Both the position numbers and the translations under genes were made by a program. The notes under the pieces are model-generated. The model searched no databases, was not told where the DNA came from, and was given only the letters and a program-made list of their open reading frames with translations. This document shows positions 1 through 9,120 of a stretch of DNA of 64,000 nucleotides, piece after piece. Numbering within the stretch: position 1 is the stretch's first letter; the number at the start of each line of letters is the position of its first letter. The DNA comes from Fulvia fulva (Eukaryota; Ascomycota; Dothideomycetes; Mycosphaerellales; Mycosphaerellaceae): NCBI RefSeq assembly GCF_020509005.1, contig NC_063024.1, positions 434,001 to 498,000 of the forward strand, given 5' to 3'.

Positions 1-254
1 GAAGAGTCTCAGAGCGCTCAGAAGTCGTCAAGAAGTGACAGTCCAGCTTGGTGTGTGAACGCCAAGAATCACATGCCCCGCAACATTCACTACGGGACCC
101 AGCCCTCCAGATTCACCCCTCTACCAAACCTTGAAGCACGTGGAAGACTCGGATCGTAGGGCAGGTTGGAATAAGGTTTTGAGCAAAGCTGCTGAGCGCG
201 GCTTCGCACGGGTTAGCCCTGTTGATGCGGGGACACGTACTCGCGAGGGTCGCG

Positions 255-262
255 TATAAATA
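255..262 (+). promoter_or_regulatory. TATA-box-like motif
   Basis: TATAAATA lies about 60 bp upstream of a pyrimidine-rich tract and an ATG in a reasonable context (ACC-ATG) at 324. Spacing fits a fungal RNA polymerase II core promoter, but this is one motif in one copy with no other support. Confidence 0.25.
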
Positions 263-323
263 TCTGGCCTTCCCCAGGCCTCTCTTGCTTTCTTCGTCTT
301 TTGTTTTGTGTAGCAATCATACC

Positions 324-401
324 ATGCCCTTTTGCATCTGCACTTCGCACCTGCATTCTCGCTTTCACCCTTACATCTCACAGGCTAGGCTCTCGCCCTG
401 A
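324..401 (+). CDS. Short ORF (25 codons), unknown
   Basis: The ORF begins MPFCICTSH and stops at TGA 399-401, three bases before the start of Copia-1 sequence. It is downstream of the TATA-like motif and pyrimidine tract. It may be an upstream ORF or the first few codons of a gene truncated by the transposon. No family is recognised and the ORF may be chance. Confidence 0.2.
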   Translation: MPFCICTSHLHSRFHPYISQARLSP

Positions 402-404
402 CAG

Positions 405-2289
405 TATTCTTAGGACAATCTACCTACTATTTAGGCGTCTATTAAAGCACCCCCGAAATAGATTAGCTAATTAAGAGCCCTAAAGTCGCTTAGCCGAGAA
501 AGCTATTTATATAACTTCTCTAACCTCCGGAGAACGTAGGGGAATTCAGAAAATCGATTAGCCAATTAAGAGAAGCTCCCTAGATCCCCAGGAAATAGAC
601 GTTACTAGGTCACAAGTGACGGTCCCTAAATCATCCCTTGGAAAGAGAAAGGCTGACTATGATGTTGAGGGCTATGACATGAAACAGAAAGCCCTAAGAT
701 CTATAGTCCCTAAGCCCGAACTAACCACTAAAGTAGGAGAAGCAATAGACCTCTTAGTGAACCTTGCTACTTTTTACTAAGCTTTCTTTATAGCTATATA
801 ATCAGTAGACAGTTCAATACTATAGGATAGCAAATTCCTAGAAGAAGTCAAGGAAATAGCCTTTATAGTAACTATAGAAGCTATTATATATAAGTAAGAG
901 GTCCTAATTCCAAAATTCTATAAGGATGCTATAAATAACAAGAAATAGGGACATCTTTAGAAGAAAGCAATCTAAAAGGAACTAGATACTCTATAGAGTA
1001 ATAACACCTAGGAAAATTCTGTTCTACTAAAAGGAGCAAATCTGGTTACATCAAGATAGGTCTTTAATATTAAGAGAAGCATTAGTAGAGCTATTGAAAA
1101 GTTCAAGGCTAGACTAGTTATAAGGGGCTTCTTATAGAAGTTTGGTATTGACTTTATAGAGACATTTACACCTATAGTAAGACAGGACACCCTTAGGGTG
1201 TTTATAGCTATTGTGTGTAAGAAGGATCTTCATCTTCACTAAGTGGATATAAACAATGTATTTATAGAAAGCACCCTCTATAAAGACATCTTTATATTAC
1301 TACTACTAGGAGTTAAGCTTCTACTAAACATAGTGTTTAAAATCCTTAAAAGCTTATATAGACTTAAGCAAGTAGCTAGAGATTAGAATCAACTCTATAT
1401 ATCAAAGCTAAGAGAGATTGGATTTATATAGTCAGAAGTAGATCTATGCCTACTTATCTATAAGAAGAGGAAGATCATAATCCTTATATATATAGATAAC
1501 ATTCTAATTGCTACACTAAAGTTAATAGATGTTCTCTAGTTCAAAAGAGAACTTAGTAAGATCTTCAAGATAAAAGATCTAGGTGAACCTAAAAAGATCC
1601 TTAGCATAAGAGTCACAAGGGATAGGAAGAGAGGAATCCTAAAACTTGACTAAGGACACTTTATTAGGGACAGCCTAGCTAAGATAGGAATGAACTATAA
1701 GAAGGCAGCACCTACACACTCACCTATAGACAACTATAAGGCCCTTAAACCTTCAAGCTATATAGATAAGAGGTGTGACAAGGCAGAGTACTAGAGTATT
1801 AATAGTACTTAGATGTGGCTAGTAATAATTATAAGGCTAGACATTACTTTTACCCTAGGAAGAATGAGCTTATTTGTGAGTGACCTATCCACCTACTATA
1901 TAAAGGCTTTAAAGAAGATCACTAGGTACCTAAGATCATACCCTAATCTAAACCTTAAGTTCTTAAAGTCTAGAAAAGGACACCTTATTAGATACTATAA
2001 TTCTGATTATATAATAGACAAAGTAGACAGAGTCTTAATCCTTAGGTATGTCTTCTTCCTCTATAGGGCACCAGTCTCTTAGATAAGTAAGAAGCAAAAG
2101 TCTGTAGTAACATCTATAATAGAGGCTGAATATATAGCTATAAATATATATACAAAGTAGTCCTAATTCCTAGCTTTACTACTAAGAGAAATAGATTGTC
2201 TAGAGTTAGTAGGAGACTGTTCCTATTAACTAAGAATTACTAGAAACTAGGAGACTATATTCAATTTGAGACCAGTCTAATTAAGAGGT
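405..2289 (+). pseudogene. Copia-1, left fragment: RIPed pol (RT and RNase H)
   Basis: This is a mutated copy of the Copia-3 polyprotein, collinear on the opposite strand with 29577 down to 27706, so it starts about residue 844 of that protein. It covers the linker before RT, the RT and most of RNase H. The RT catalytic block is degraded to Y-I-D-N (about 1492-1503) and many CAG and TGG codons are TAG. The RNase H motif around STMEAEYMAMN is recognisable but altered at about 2110-2160. The fragment lacks LTR, gag, protease and integrase. It stops at 2289 because Gypsy-1 inserted there, and the next bases of the element resume at 63833. Confidence 0.88.
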
Positions 2290-2399
2290 TATGACGTTCT
2301 TATCCAAACATACCGCCGGCTTAGCGCTTAGCTTTATATTTAGAGTTTTCTTAGGTAGCTTTCCTATATCTTAGATTTATACTCGCTAAGGTTCTTATA
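2290..2399 (+). repeat. Gypsy-1 5' LTR
   Basis: This 110-bp repeat begins TATGACGTTC and ends GGTTCTTATA. It is nearly identical to 63723-63832, and the few differences are C/T or G/A transitions. The likely original ends, TGT...ACA, are now TAT...ATA because of CpA/TpG mutation. Confidence 0.88.
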
Positions 2400-2559
2400 T
2401 CTAGTAGCTTCCCTTCCTTTTAGCCTTTCTATTAGGTTAAATCAGCCTATAAGTGAATCTCCTAAGCTATAAGTCTCTAACTTACGCCTTAGTCGGACCT
2501 TAGTACTAAAGCTAAGCGAGGTAACCTTACTAACCTTATCTTAGCTCCTACGAACGGGG
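2400..2559 (+). other. Gypsy-1 leader
   Basis: This is the untranslated region between the 5' LTR and the first readable Gag sequence. It is RIPed. No convincing tRNA primer-binding site is seen directly after the LTR. It may have been mutated. Confidence 0.4.
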
Positions 2560-3334
2560 CGGGCTACTTAAACCTTTAGTATAGAGGATACTAACTAATA
2601 CCCTAATTAAGGCGGTTATTACCTACCGGATTAGTAAGGTTTTGCTACTTATCTAGTCGGAGAGGGCCTAGCCTATAGTCGCGCCCTAGGTAATAACTAC
2701 GCGGCTTAGCCTACTAGCCTAAACGACACCTTTAGGGCTACTTAGGCTATACCCCTAGCTACTCGGTCGTACCGCCACCCTAACCGCGATAGCGACGCGG
2801 AGATAGATAGGGCGGACTACCTAGACAAGGATGACTTCGGCCTATATAACGAGCTAGCTAGTAGAGGTAAGGCGCCTAGGATAGGGGATCCCCCTATTCT
2901 AAAGTCTAACGCTTAGAACAACAAGTACCTTAACTAGATATCGTCTATTATAGCCTAGATTAGCCTAAATAAGAAATAGATTATTAAACGACGCCTTTCT
3001 AACCTAGAGAAACTAGAGCTCGTTAGTAGCTTTGTCGGTAGCGACTTTAACTAGTTATAGTTTAAAGCTATCGAAGAAACGCGCCTAAAGCCCCCTTGTC
3101 TTAGGCACGGCGATTTCGACGACATAATTACGTAGATCTCTAACTTTATAGTCGACCTAGACTATAAGGAGTAGATCTAGCGTAAGTAGGAGACTACCCA
3201 TTAAACTAGGAGTGTTAGGACCTTTATTAGGTCGCTTAGGCTAACTAGGAGCCGTATAACTCCCCTACTAGATAACTTTACCTACCTACGTAAGTTTTTA
3301 GCCGGCCTAAAGCCCGATATACTAGCTAAACTAG
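2560..3334 (+). pseudogene. Gypsy-1 gag, first part
   Basis: If TAG and TAA are read as mutated Gln or Trp codons, a continuous frame appears from about 2870 onward. It is rich in charged residues, with phrases such as NLEKLELVSSFVG and YLRKFLAGLKPDIL, typical of a retrotransposon Gag core. The exact start is not visible. The frame is broken at 3334 by the ATAAT target site of Copia-2 and continues at 8788. Confidence 0.6.
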
Positions 3335-3339
3335 ATAAT

Positions 3340-3557
3340 TGTTAAACAGGTACGAGTTGCGCAGCAGCGGAAGACGGCGGATCACACGAAAGACGAAGAA
3401 GGACCTAATGGGATAGCGTGTATCTATATACAGTATCGCCGGTGTTAGTGTAGGTGTTTCAGGAGGGACAGCTGTACTCAGGACTTGACTAGCAAGCCCT
3501 GATTACTAATCCCCCTAAGCACCTAATGTTGACCCTATGACCTGCATATTCTCAACA
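3340..3557 (-). repeat. Copia-2 3' LTR
   Basis: This 218-bp LTR starts TGTTAAACAG and ends TTCTCAACA. It is the less mutated of the pair: for example it keeps AACAG where the 5' LTR has AATAG. The bases just inside it, CTCCCACTC (3558-3566), are the polypurine tract on the coding strand and are identical in Copia-3. Confidence 0.93.
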
Positions 3558-3606
3558 CTCCCACTCAGGTCAGAAGGTCTCAAACAATCCCTTATACAAG
3601 CTGGAG

Positions 3607-6600
3607 CTACCTTACAAAGTTTTGAAACTGCTGGCCATTGAGGGGCTTAGCCAGCCTATTAGCAACTATGTCCTTTATATGGTAGTAATCCACTGCAATC
3701 TTCCTTTGCCACGAGAGATTCCTGACATAGTGGTATGCAACATCAATATGCTTTGACCTGTCATGGACATGGGCATCTTTGACAAAGGTCAAAGCTGCTT
3801 GGTTGTCACCCATAAGCTCCACGGGTCTCAGCTCATCAACAGTACTGCTTGCCTTGATCCTAGGTTAGAATGAACACTCTCCAACCAGGTCAGGACACCT
3901 CATCTCCCTAAGGACTGTAGCAAGAAACTGTGACTGCTTGGCTGCTGCATTCATGGCCATGAACTCAGCCTCCATTGTTGATGTGGCAACAGACTTCTGC
4001 TTCCTACTCATCCAGGGCATAGGTGATCCACAAAGGAACCATATATGTCCAAGGATTAAGACTCTGTCTGCCTTGTCCATAGCATAACCAGAATCTGAGT
4101 ATCCCTAGAGAATACCTCCTCCTCTTCTGTACATCAAGCCCAGGTCCGGGTATGATCTCAGATACCTGGAGAGTTTCTTCAAAGCTCTAAGATGTTGCTT
4201 TGGAGGGTCAGCAACATATGAGCTGATTCTTCCAAGGGGGAAAGCAAGGTCTGGCCTTGTCATTGTCATTGGCCACATCCAGGTACCATTGCAACCCTGG
4301 TACTCCTGTTTGTTGCACCTCTCATCCATAGTAGCTGAAGGTCTCAGATCCTCATAGCTGTCTATAGGTGAGAGTGTGGGTGTGGCCTTCTCTGGAGAGA
4401 TGCCCATCTTGGCAAGGTTAGTTTGGATGTAGTGTCCTTGATCAAGCTTTACAGTGCCTTGGGACCTGTCTCTTATAATCCTCATTCCAAGGATCTTCGT
4501 AGGTTCACCAAGATCTTTAATCTTAAACACTTTTCCAAGCTCAGCCTTAAACCACTGAACATCTGACAGCTTTGGAGCTGCAATGGGGATGTCATCCACA
4601 TAGGTGAGGACCATGAGGTCTCTTCCTCTGTGGATGAGTAGGCATGGATCCACCTGGGACTAGGTGGATCCAATCTGTTCTAGCTTGGCAACACAGAGCT
4701 TGTTCCAATCTCTAGCTGCTTGCTTCAGTCCATACAGGCTTCTAAGGACCTTGAAGACCATATTTGGTGGAATTTCAACACCTAGGGGTGGGATCATGTA
4801 GATGTCTTCAAGAAGGCTGCTTTCGGTGAAAGCATTGTTCACATCCACCTGGTGTATCTCAAGATCTCTCTCACATACTACAGCCATGAAGACCCTAAGG
4901 GTATCATGCCTAACAGTAGGTGCAAAGGTCTCTTCAAAGTCAACACCATATTTCTGTGAAAACCCTCTTGCAACCAGTCTTGCCTTGAACTCTTCAATGG
5001 CTCCACTGATCATTCTTTTCATATCAAAAACCCACTTAGATGTAACCAGGCTTGCACCCCTTGGTGGTACAACTGGATCCAAGGTGTTGTTGCTTCCTAA
5101 GGCAATAAGTTCTTTCTGGATTGCCTCTTTCCACATATGTCCCCAATTGGGGTCTCCCACTGCCTCCTTATAGGACTTTGGGATTGGCACTTCCTGCCGG
5201 TAGGCTATGGCCTGCCTAACAGCAGCAAATGCATATCCCTCCACATCATTCAGGATTTCCTCAACCCAGCTCATAGTTGGATCAAGATGAAACATCTGAG
5301 CAATCAATGCCCTATGATGCTTGGCTTCATGCTCAGCAAAGCCATCATCTTCATCCCCCCTTGACCTCTTGTTGCCTGCAAGCTGAGGTGGCTGTTGAGG
5401 TTGATCCTCCTAAACAAGTTCCTCTTCCTTTTCTTTTCTTGGAGTCCCCTCTACTCCACTCTTCTGGTACACTCTAATGTCTTTTGGAGGTTGGGGAAGT
5501 TGCACAAACAGAGGCTTTGCCTGGAGCTGCTGTGGCTGCATTGATGAACTGGAGACCTGAGCAGGAGGTCTTCCAACGGGGTTTCTCTTCAGGGCTCTGC
5601 TTAACTGGTTTGTGAAGGTGATGCCAAGATCCATATCACCCCCCTTCTCATTCTCAAACCAGTCAACTTGCCCGTGTGTTTTGATGGCTTTCATGTCAGG
5701 CTCCCAGAAGAGCCATTGCTTTGTGGTGTCCTCCACATAGCCAACAAAGACAACTTCTTTACCCCTATTCATGAGCTCGTCACTTCTCAAGCCTTGAGGT
5801 TGGGATCTCGGGTCTACACAGACCACTGCTTTACATCCCTAGACTCTCAAATGGTCAACTGATGGTACCTGGCCAGTGAAGGCTTCTTCTAGTAAAAGAG
5901 TAGTACCATCTATTATTGGTCCATTTGGAGGTCTGTTTCTGACCACAGTTTGAGCAATAAGGGCCTCTAGCCAGAATTCAACTGGCATACTCGAGTCCTT
6001 AAGCATAGCTCTCACTGTATTCTCAGAGGCTTGGATTGACCTTTCCACAGGTCCATTCTGAAGTGAGTTGTAGGCATCGATGTGTCCATCTGAATGCCAA
6101 ACTCCTTCTCCCACTGTTTTAGCAAGGAAAGAATTTCCCTTGCACCATCACTACGGATTGCAGATAGAAAACACCTTGAGCTGTTCTCTACCTGAACCTT
6201 CCATTCCTTTAGAGCTGTAGGAGCATCACTCCTAGCCTTCAAAGGGACTACCCACTTCTTCCTCAAGAAGTTGTCTACAATCTCAAGCCAGTACTTGAAG
6301 CCAAGTCTTGAGACTGCCCCTTGAAAAGGCCCACAGATGTCAATAGAGATGAGGGCCAGCCTCTCTCCTTTCCTCTCTGTGGCAGGTCCTTTGAACTTCC
6401 TCATGTTTGCAAGGGAGCAGATCTTGCAGTTCTGGTGTTCAGAAGGAACAGGAATGGGATCTTTCTTGTCAGTGACTCTATGCAGGTTTCTTAGCAGTCC
6501 CTTGCTAAGGTGTGCACATCTTCTATGCTATAGCTCCCACTGGTCCTGGGACTCAGTGGCAGTCATAGCCTGTTCCAATTCACACTCAAAATGTGTACCT

Positions 6601-8063
6601 AACTTGGACAGATCTAAGTCATGCTCCTGTAGAGAGGCATATGCTTGAGGCATAGCTTCAAGCTGCTCTGAAACACTTTGAATGAATGGAACACCCCCTC
6701 TCAGTTTTGTCTGGACAACAGGTTTTCCAGAAAGGGATTTAAGGGTGAAACTGGGTGGTTGGACAGCAAATTGTTGGCTGAACTGATTCCAAGAAACAAG
6801 ACTAACTCCAAGGCCAGGAACAAACAAGACATTTTCTAAGACAATTTGCTTTCCAGAAGGACCACCCATTACTGCACTTCCTATATGTGTAGCTTGTAGA
6901 TAGCCACCCCCAACCTTGATCCACTTCCTCTTTTGAAGAGGCTTCAGTGTCCTGAATAGTGAATCTTGGTCAGTCATATGTGATGAAGCACAAGAGTCAA
7001 GCAACCACTCGGACGAGGGGTACTTGCCCTTGGCTTCCACAGTGGAATGGGCAACCTCATCAACATCATCATCTTCTGATGGTATCTCAGGGTCTGATGC
7101 GTCTTCCTGGGTCGCACGGGCCCTTGCAGGCTTCTTACTAGAGGAGGCCTTTGGCTTGCGGCTCTCCTTCATCTGCTTTGCAAGGTCCGTCATCACCTTG
7201 AGGACATCACGAAGGTTTGGTGATGATGACCTCCTACGAGGTGGTGACGGTTGTCTCTTAGCAGGGTAGGTAACCCTAGCTAGTTTGTCCTTGTTCCTAA
7301 CAGCCTGCTGAGCTGCAGAAAGGTGTGGGCACTTGCTCATAAAATGGTCACCATTGCAGAGATGGCACGTGAGCTTGCCCTGGAAACCCTTCTTAGCGAA
7401 CATGGCTGTCCCTTGATGAATCATTGATTCTTGCTTCTCCCTAAGGATTGCAAGAATGTCTTGTGGTGAGAGATTCACCTAGGCATCAATTGCATCGCGA
7501 ATTGAGCCAAATGAGTCTGGCAGAGCTGCTAAGAGTTGCTGGATCTTTCTGTCCTCAGTCTTGATGTCTTGGAACTGAGGCGAGATTAAAACAGCCCTCC
7601 TTGCAATTGAGCTAAGCTCCTGCCAGGCGTCATCTATTGACTGGTCCTCTGTCATCACGAAATTGGTGTATTGCTGAAGCAAACTTCTTCCAGTAGCGAG
7701 AAGTCTTCTCTTGTATTTGGCTTCAGCCCATTCCCACAACGGCTTCGCATGCCGGATCTCGTATGTCATCTCTTGGTCATCTGTCGACAGACAGATGTAC
7801 ATCTCATACAGGGCCGTTGCATTGTGCCGTCTGTACGATGCCTTCCTTATCGCTTGATCCAAAGGAAGGGATAACTCCGATGATGTAGAGGGTGTCGCTA
7901 TAGATAGGGTTGCAGCGGGAATGTCCGTAATGATGTCTTCGAGGACCTAGTCAACCTGCTTTGATACCAGGTGTATTCTCATCAGCTTGAACCATGTTTC
8001 GTGGTTCTCTCTTGTCAGAACAGGTGCTGCTCTCTTTCTTGTAAACCCAGTCTCGTTCTCCAT
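3607..8063 (-). pseudogene. Copia-2 Gag-Pol polyprotein, broken
   Basis: ATG at 8063 (MENETGFTRK) opens a Copia polyprotein of about 1485 codons. N-terminal Gag is followed by a CX2CX3HX4C zinc knuckle (CHLCNGDHFMSKC, about 7363-7325), then protease with active site DSCAS (about 6990). Next come the GAG-pre-integrase motif and integrase (SIDICGP; NGPVERSIQ), RT with LYGLKQAARDW and YVDD (about 4590), and RNase H (STMEAEFMAMN). Breaks are in-frame TAGs at 7947-7949, 7479-7481, 6528-6530, 5839-5841, 5410-5412, 4660-4662 and 4105-4107, a stop at 3865-3867, and a one-base frameshift near 6075 in the integrase. Most stops fit CAG or TGG changed to TAG by RIP. The protein is related to Copia-3 but clearly a different family. 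Confidence 0.88.
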
Positions 8064-8549
8064 TTTTTGTAAGTTAAGGGACAGGTTGGCTGCCCTTAGG
8101 TAAAAGGATGTATTCGGTCGTACGCGATCGGATCGAAATGGGATAAAACGAACGCGAGGTTGATGGCGGAGAGGATGGCTATCCGCCGGGAAGGGGAGGA
8201 AAGTCGAAGGATCGTGTTAGTGCTAAGACACTGTAGCGTAACTCTCTTAGTAGAGGGGGTTTCTGAGACACTGCGGCTCTCTCAGAATGAACAGTTAGTC
8301 GATGCGAACACGATGTCCGGAGAGCGACTCTTCTTAGTAAGTTCGCCCACTTGTCTAAGGTATTGGCATAGGCTCCCTGACTCGGAGTCTGACAGTGCCT
8401 CACTAGGCTCTTTCACGTCTTATATGCACCTATAGCACGGCTATAGCTTCCTATACAAGGCGGGTGCGGCCTCCAGTCTGCCTTCCTTTTGTTCTGAAGA
8501 GGAATAACTCCAATACGACTTTGTCGAGGGTGAAACACCGAGTTGCTAA
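8064..8549 (-). other. Copia-2 5' leader
   Basis: About 490 bases separate the primer-binding site from the polyprotein ATG. Short ORFs on both strands (8160-8435, 8179-8403) have no domain and look like chance. This is probably the packaging and translation leader of the element's RNA. Confidence 0.5.
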
Positions 8550-8564
8550 CCCGGGCTCATAACC
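8550..8564 (-). promoter_or_regulatory. Copia-2 primer-binding site (initiator tRNA-Met anticodon arm)
   Basis: On the coding strand the 5' LTR is followed directly by GGTTATGAGCCCGGG. Its complement, CCCGGGCTCATAACC, reads as the anticodon stem-loop of initiator tRNA-Met (CAT anticodon in CTCATAA). Drosophila copia is known to use an internal fragment of this tRNA rather than its 3' end. The same site occurs in Copia-3 and, with one RIP change, in Copia-4. Confidence 0.75.
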
Positions 8565-8782
8565 TGTTAAATAGGTACGAGTTACGTAGCAGTAGAAGAC
8601 GGCGGATCACACAAAAGACGAAGAAGGACCTAATGGGATAGCGTGTATCTACATATAGTATCGCTAGTGTTAGTGTAGGTGTTTTAGGAGGGACAGCTGT
8701 ACTCAGGACTTGACTAGCAAGCCCTGATTACTAATCCCCCTAAGCACCTAATGTTGACCCTATGACCTGTATATTCTTAACA
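8565..8782 (-). repeat. Copia-2 5' LTR
   Basis: This 218-bp LTR starts TGTTAAATAG and ends TTCTTAACA, followed by the TSD ATAAT. It carries more TpA changes than its partner at 3340-3557. Confidence 0.93.
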
Positions 8783-8787
8783 ATAAT

Positions 8788-9120
8788 TATAACTTCCGAG
8801 CGACTAATATAAATATCCGCGTCTACTTCTAGTAGGCTATTATAGCCGACTAGCGACTCTATCTTAGCCGCGGAAGAGACTAGAAGCTAGCCGTAATAAT
8901 ATTAGCCGTCGAGAAGTTCGTAGACGGGGACACTAAAGCCTTTATAGCTCTCCGGAGCGACTTAGGTAGCTCGGCGCGTAGTAGAGGCCGCGGTAGAGGC
9001 CGCAGCGGATATAGACGCGGGCGAGGTAATCGTAGAGGCCCCTCCGGGCGCTTAGACGAATACTATAACTATAGTAAGACAGGCTACTTCGCGCGCAACT
9101 ACTCTAAGCTAAAAAATAGA
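8788..9120 (+). pseudogene. Gypsy-1 gag, second part with mutated zinc knuckle
   Basis: This continues Gypsy-1 Gag after Copia-2. An Arg/Gly-rich stretch (about 8970-9050) precedes a zinc knuckle at 9061-9102 whose spacing is CX2CX4HX4C. All three Cys and the His are now Tyr (TAC or TAT), exactly what CpA/TpG transitions do to TGC, TGT and CAC. The knuckle would bind genomic RNA in an active element; here it cannot bind zinc. Confidence 0.75.

Larger units (their letters stand above)
1..404. other. Non-repeat flank with possible promoter
   Basis: This stretch keeps normal CpA and TpG frequencies and matches no element elsewhere in the window. It ends abruptly where similarity to Copia-3 begins (about 405). 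It holds a TATA-like motif, a pyrimidine-rich stretch at about 270-305 and a short ORF, so it may be the promoter and leader of a host gene cut by the transposon. Minus-strand ORFs of 67 and 86 codons here show no recognisable domain. It could equally be part of another, unrecognised element. Confidence 0.4.
3340..8782 (-). mobile_element. Copia-2, Ty1/Copia element, mildly RIPed
   Basis: It is complete, with 218-bp LTRs beginning TGTTAAA and ending TCAACA, and a 5-bp TSD ATAAT (3335-3339 and 8783-8787). It lies in Gypsy-1 gag. On the minus strand the order is LTR, primer-binding site (8550-8564), leader, one polyprotein, polypurine tract GAGTGGGAG (3566-3558), LTR. The two LTRs differ at roughly a dozen positions, all transitions. 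Several nonsense codons and one frameshift make it defective. Confidence 0.93.

Noticed and set aside
8160..8435. ORFs on both strands in the Copia-2 leader
   Set aside because: No domain, no conservation with the Copia-3 leader, and within an element leader.
8550..8564. tRNA-like sequence CCCGGGCTCATAACC
   Set aside because: It is only an anticodon-arm match without D or T arms, and sits exactly at the LTR border in each Copia; it is a primer-binding site, not a tRNA gene.
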